Assembly: GCA_021797955.1 (NCBI GenBank) | Contig: JAJZYV010000041.1 | Coordinates: forward strand, 1 to 9,411 | Direction: 5' to 3' | Origin: Thermoplasmata archaeon | GTDB lineage: Archaea; Thermoplasmatota; Thermoplasmata; Thermoplasmatales; Thermoplasmataceae | Length of the DNA: 9,411 bases | Part shown: positions 6,894 to 9,411 of the stretch, piece after piece | Layout: each line of letters begins with the position of its first letter | How positions within the stretch are numbered: position 1 is the first letter of the stretch | Notes under the pieces: generated by a model | What the model saw: the letters and a program-made list of their open reading frames with translations, nothing else | Database searches by the model: none | What the model was told of the DNA's origin: nothing | Translations under genes and position numbers: made by a program

Positions 6894-7437
6894 TTGCTCC
6901 TGCGTAAAGTCCTGGGTGGTTCTTGATTATCTTGAGAACTTCATCCTTAGGAATTACACGCTCACCTGCAACTAAGGTCCACGTTATCCTGGAAGCGGCC
7001 TCCAGGATAACGAAGCTCCCTACCCTTTTTTTTCCTGAGCACGAAACCCCTAATCTCATGAGATATCTCGTCCACTCCTCTATTTCAGACTTGTGAACTC
7101 GGAGATGAAATACACGTAGATATGGATTCGGAGAAATTTTATATCTTCCATTTGTCCATATTTCCACCGCTGTACTTCCCGTCCATGCCTTATCCCACGG
7201 GGCTTTCAGAATGATATTTTTAACTCTTTCCCACTCATTTACCCTTTTATCTGGCCTCTCCGACAGTAGCAATACTCTATATGTGCCTCGTCCTCTCCTT
7301 TCCACAACTCCTCTCATTTTTAACTCTGATAATAATTTTGCTGGCCGAGTATTTCCAGTTGCCGCTTTAAAATCAGCGGTTGTAAAGTCTTCGCCACCGA
7401 ACCTTGAAATTAAAGCGTCTAAATAAGTAAACCCCAT
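6874..7437 (-). CDS. AbiEi-like antitoxin / transcriptional regulator
   Basis: First gene of the AbiE-like pair. Residues ~1-58 form a winged helix-turn-helix (FTTADFKAATGNTRPAKLLSELK as the helices, then the wing VVERRGRGTYRV). The remainder contains WTGSTAVEIWTNGRY and a C-terminal domain, in the AbiEi layout of N-terminal DNA binding plus antitoxin domain. Known AbiEi proteins repress their own operon by binding inverted repeats at the promoter and neutralise AbiEii without stable protein contact. That mechanism is inferred here. At 187 residues it is near normal length. The ATG at 7437 lies ~25 bases from a TATA-like box with an inverted repeat at the transcription start, which suits leaderless, self-regulated expression. 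Confidence 0.75.
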   Translation of the reverse strand: MGFTYLDALISRFGGEDFTTADFKAATGNTRPAKLLSELKMRGVVERRGRGTYRVLLLSERPDKRVNEWERVKNIILKAPWDKAWTGSTAVEIWTNGRYKISPNPYLRVFHLRVHKSEIEEWTRYLMRLGVSCSGKKRVGSFVILEAASRITWTLVAGERVIPKDEVLKIIKNHPGLYAGASELIAY

Positions 7438-7438
7438 A

Positions 7439-7455
7439 TTCCGTAATATTCGGAA
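7439..7455. promoter_or_regulatory. Candidate AbiEi operator
   Basis: TTCCG and CGGAA are exact inverted arms flanking seven bases. The site starts two bases before the ATG at 7437 and fills the space between it and the TATA-like box. Binding here would block transcription start, as expected for autorepression. Confidence 0.45.
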
Positions 7456-7456
7456 C

Positions 7457-7467
7457 TAATATATTAA
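7457..7467 (-). promoter_or_regulatory. Candidate TATA box of the AbiE-like operon
   Basis: The minus strand reads TTAATATATTA, itself largely palindromic, centred about 25 bases before the ATG at 7437. The spacing implies a leaderless mRNA. Confidence 0.45.
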
Positions 7468-7545
7468 TTTATTGTAAATCAAATAATGCTCCTCGAGTAT
7501 TCAATCCAATAAAAAATAGCAGGTATTATAAATATTAGATAAAAA

Positions 7546-7559
7546 TTATATACGTATAT
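7546..7559 (+). promoter_or_regulatory. vapBC TATA box with overlapping palindrome
   Basis: TTATATA (7546-7552) is centred 27 bases before the ATG at 7576. The perfect 12-bp palindrome ATATACGTATAT (7548-7559) overlaps it. VapB antitoxins repress their own promoters through such sites, so this is the natural operator candidate. Confidence 0.45.
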
Positions 7560-7575
7560 GATATACCTATATTAT

Positions 7576-7800
7576 ATGACAAAACCCGTTACGTTGTCAA
7601 ACGCTGCGTATGAAGCCTTGTTAAAACTCAAAGACAGGGATACTTCTTTTTCTGAAGTTGTATTAAAATTAGTGGATAAATATAACCGGAAAAATGACTT
7701 CAAGAAATTTGCCGGCTCACTTAAAGCAAAATCGGAAGATTATGAAAGGCTTAAAAAGGAAATAGAGAAAGACAGGGAGCAAAATACTGAAAAACTGTGA
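7576..7800 (+). CDS. vapB: VapB-type antitoxin (DUF217-like)
   Basis: A 74-residue antitoxin whose N-terminus (MTKPVTLSNAAYEALLKLK, then DTSFSEVVLKLV) matches archaeal VapB proteins of the DUF217 type, which bind DNA as dimers. The highly charged C-terminal part (KAKSEDYERLKKEIEKDRE) is the expected disordered or helical segment that wraps around the VapC active site. An in-frame ATG at 7558 exists, but it overlaps the promoter palindrome, and the ATG at 7576 sits at leaderless distance from the TATA box. The gene ends four bases before vapC, so the two form an operon. It diverges from the AbiE-like pair. Confidence 0.85.
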   Translation: MTKPVTLSNAAYEALLKLKDRDTSFSEVVLKLVDKYNRKNDFKKFAGSLKAKSEDYERLKKEIEKDREQNTEKL

Positions 7801-7804
7801 TTGA

Positions 7805-8170
7805 ATGGTTGTTCTTGACACAAATGTAATTATAGATTACCTCTTAGGAAAGAGCGATGTGGTTCAGGTCATTGACACATTTCCCACAAACGAATTATGC
7901 ATGACCTTTGTTAACGAATTTGAGTTGCTCAAACATAAGAACCGAAAGGAACTTGAAGAACCAATTGAAAATCTAACTATTTATCAGTCAAGTGAAATTG
8001 CCGTGAGAGAGGCAGCAAATGCCTACATCCGATTGATATCTACTGGAAAAGTTATGAGTGATAACGATTTAATGATCTATGGAGTGTGCATCGCTAACAG
8101 CGAAATGCTGCTAACCCAAGACAAGGCATTTGAAAATCTGCATAGTGAATTCGTGAGAATTCTCAAATAG
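7805..8170 (+). CDS. vapC: VapC-type PIN-domain ribonuclease toxin
   Basis: A 121-residue PIN-domain endoribonuclease, the toxin partner of the preceding antitoxin; family members cleave tRNA or rRNA using Mg2+ or Mn2+. Acidic active-site residues are visible in order: D5 in VLDTNVIIDYL, E38/E40 in FVNEFELLKH, D86/D88 in MSDNDLMIYG and D106 in LLTQDKAFENL. This gives the usual quartet, so the enzyme looks intact. Length is slightly short but within range. The start lies four bases after the vapB stop, suggesting coupled translation. The RNA target cannot be predicted from sequence. Confidence 0.9.
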   Translation: MVVLDTNVIIDYLLGKSDVVQVIDTFPTNELCMTFVNEFELLKHKNRKELEEPIENLTIYQSSEIAVREAANAYIRLISTGKVMSDNDLMIYGVCIANSEMLLTQDKAFENLHSEFVRILK

Positions 8171-8204
8171 TTTACTGATCACTATTAACCCTGGTATTAC
8201 GGTT

Positions 8205-8714
8205 TCAGATTAATCCCCAAGCTATCCAGTTTCCTGGAAATCTAATTCCTGCAGATTTATAATATAATGCTAATTCACCCTCATGAAAAACTTCATGCTC
8301 AGTAAGGAACCCTATTACCTGCAAAGGGCTGATTTTCTGGTGGCTTTCACCGAGATATTTTATCGATGGAGTACAATCTATCCACTTATCAAGAACCTTT
8401 CGACCGCCGTATGTTGAAACTATTCTACAGATCTCTGCTAAAACACTCTTCAACCCTTCCAGAAGTTCCTGCTTATTGCTTTCAAGTGAATGGTCTATAT
8501 CTCTACGGTAGAAGTCAAGGGTACCTGAACGCAAAGCATCAAGGTAGCACTTTCTTATGTCTAATATGTGCCTAAATTGTTTACCGAATGTGCCTGCATT
8601 CTTTATGGGGGTTACTTTAAGAAATTCGGAATCAATAGACTCTAGCGAGTTGGTGATTAAATTGCCATGAAATTTTAAAGTTTCAATCATATCTGAGAGA
8701 ACTGGCAAATCCAT
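8205..8714 (-). CDS. DinB-superfamily protein
   Basis: A 169-residue four-helix-bundle protein of the DinB/YfiT type. H49 in TFGKQFRHILDIRKCYLDAL and the pair H140/H144 in LTEHEVFHEGELALYY reproduce the three-histidine metal site of the superfamily. The final segment AGIRFPGNWIAWGL fits the family C-terminus. Members are often thiol-dependent metalloenzymes or damage-induced proteins of unknown function; nothing in the sequence names a substrate. It converges with vapC (34-base gap) and is a separate transcript. The ATG at 8714 has a TATA-like TTTTATTTTAAA about 16-27 bases upstream. The family is mainly bacterial, so horizontal gain is possible. Confidence 0.8.
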   Translation of the reverse strand: MDLPVLSDMIETLKFHGNLITNSLESIDSEFLKVTPIKNAGTFGKQFRHILDIRKCYLDALRSGTLDFYRRDIDHSLESNKQELLEGLKSVLAEICRIVSTYGGRKVLDKWIDCTPSIKYLGESHQKISPLQVIGFLTEHEVFHEGELALYYKSAGIRFPGNWIAWGLI

Positions 8715-8816
8715 AACATAACATTAAAGTTTAAAATAAAACATTTACGCAAGAATTGATTTGGACAACAATAGATCGTTTAACTATCAACAGGTTGCTA
8801 GAAGCCTATTAATTAT

Positions 8817-9044
8817 GTGGATACCGTGGATTGCTTTACCCTAAAGATCTTTTTAAGATTATTTATGCCATTAATTTATGTTAAGCTTGGATCATATAAA
8901 TTGCATTATAAATGGTTGAGTTTAGATTGTTGTGGGAACTTGACCGATTGGTATTCGGGTTTTATATCGGGAGTGCAAGAAGCGTTTCGGGATTTATCAC
9001 GTGGAAGATTAGTAAAACTGGGAGAATTATATAATTTAAAGTAA
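8817..9044 (+). CDS. Small hypothetical protein, first gene of an unrecognised pair
   Basis: I do not recognise this protein. It would be 75 residues from GTG at 8817 or 59 from ATG at 8865; I cannot decide between them and see no clear ribosome site. The C-terminal part, DWYSGFISGVQEAF followed by RDLSRGRLVKLGELYNLK, has a helical, protein-like composition. It loosely recalls the C-termini of small antitoxins in which a helix precedes a G-R-hydrophobic turn. The stop is six bases before the next start on the same strand. It could be a genuine small gene, an antitoxin-like partner, or a decayed piece of a longer gene. Confidence 0.4.
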   Translation: MDTVDCFTLKIFLRLFMPLIYVKLGSYKLHYKWLSLDCCGNLTDWYSGFISGVQEAFRDLSRGRLVKLGELYNLK

Positions 9045-9050
9045 GAAAAT

Positions 9051-9256
9051 ATGAAAACTGAATCTTATGTCCCCTACCGCCATATCTTAGAAAAAGAAAT
9101 GAAAGAAGCGTTACTCGGATTCGGAATGCCTGAACAAGATCTGACAAATTCCTGGTTGAGCCACTCCCTGAATGGACACCATATTCTGAGGTTATAGATG
9201 TTCGCCAATCACTGATAGGATTATGGGGCTCTCTTCAACATTGGATGGATATATAA
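9051..9256 (+). pseudogene. Hypothetical protein with an apparent one-base deletion
   Basis: The frame from ATG 9051 reads MKTESYVPYRHILEKEMKEA, then LLGFGMPEQDL, and soon turns into unconvincing sequence ending at 9197. Switching by -1 at about 9143 gives DKFLVEPLPEWTPYSEVIDV, then RQSLIGLWGSLQHWMDI, ending at TAA 9254-9256. The joined product of ~68 residues is acidic, rich in Trp and Pro and looks like a real protein. Loss of one base in GATCTG(G)AC explains the break. I recognise no family. It follows the small gene at 8817-9044 by six bases, so the two were probably co-expressed. A sequencing error or programmed shift is possible, although no slippery run is present. Confidence 0.45.
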
Positions 9257-9270
9257 GTAATCTAATCTGT

Positions 9271-9411
9271 TCACTCTTCCAAAAGGTCTTGGTGGTATGG
9301 GTTTTCCAGCAACAACGAATATCCTTATGCCCATGTGTTCGGAATCTTGGTTTCGGAGGATCGCTTAAATGCTGTCGTAATCTTATTGCTTATGGCTTCC
9401 GCAACCGCGTT
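9271..9411 (-). pseudogene. Possible C-terminal remnant at the window edge, with internal TAA
   Basis: Reading in from the right edge, the minus strand gives NAVAEAISNKITTAFKRS, then SETKIPNTWA and a TAA at 9325-9327. The same frame continues GYSLLLENPYHQDLLEE to a TGA at 9271-9273. The two halves together look like one protein end broken by a stop, perhaps from a Tyr codon. An overlapping 37-residue frame starting at ATG 9334 is less protein-like. The family is unrecognised, and support is weak because only the end is in the window. Confidence 0.25.

Noticed and set aside
1..9411. CRISPR array, rRNA or tRNA genes
   Set aside because: The only regular repeats are the three copies at 5849-5916, whose 4-base spacers are far too short for CRISPR. 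No conserved RNA-gene signature was seen.

Overview
The window looks archaeal, most likely from a Thermoplasmata-type acidophile. Start codons sit about 25 bases downstream of AT-rich TATA-like boxes with little or no leader. Strong GGAGG ribosome sites appear only where a leader exists. The gene content is archaeal fatty-acid genes, VapBC and AbiE-like toxin-antitoxin pairs, and several insertion-sequence (IS) remnants. The lineage is inferred from style and gene content only, because no rRNA or marker gene is present.

Layout. (1) 1-1288 is an IS graveyard: a minus-strand IS3-type OrfA fragment, then the C-terminal half of an IS1634/IS4-like DDE transposase on the plus strand, broken by two frameshifts. 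(2) 1289-3826 is a minus-strand pair: a CaiC-like acyl-CoA ligase followed by an enoyl-CoA hydratase with both catalytic glutamates. Together they could activate an acyl substrate and hydrate its enoyl-CoA. A near-perfect 20-bp palindrome lies just before the hydratase. (3) 3845-4323 is non-coding except for the C-terminal remnant of another transposase. (4) 4324-5934 encodes a second, FadD-like acyl-CoA ligase whose C-terminal lid is replaced by the left end of an IS21-like element: three 20-bp repeats at a 24-bp period, then the first residues of an IstA-like protein. (5) 6174-7437 (minus) is an AbiEi/AbiEii-like pair with overlapping genes and a candidate operator at the start site. (6) 7576-8170 (plus) is a VapBC pair, divergent from AbiE and with its own palindrome. 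(7) 8205-8714 (minus) is a DinB-superfamily protein. (8) 8817-9256 (plus) is a small unrecognised two-gene cassette whose second gene carries an apparent one-base deletion. The right edge holds a weak minus-strand coding remnant.

Overall this is an accessory region. Lipid or organic-acid catabolic genes are being eroded by insertion sequences on the left, and two toxin-antitoxin modules sit back to back on the right. The best candidates for something undescribed are the 8817-9256 cassette and the AbiE-like pair with its operator. The clearest molecular event is the IS21-type insertion that removed the catalytic tail of the second ligase.
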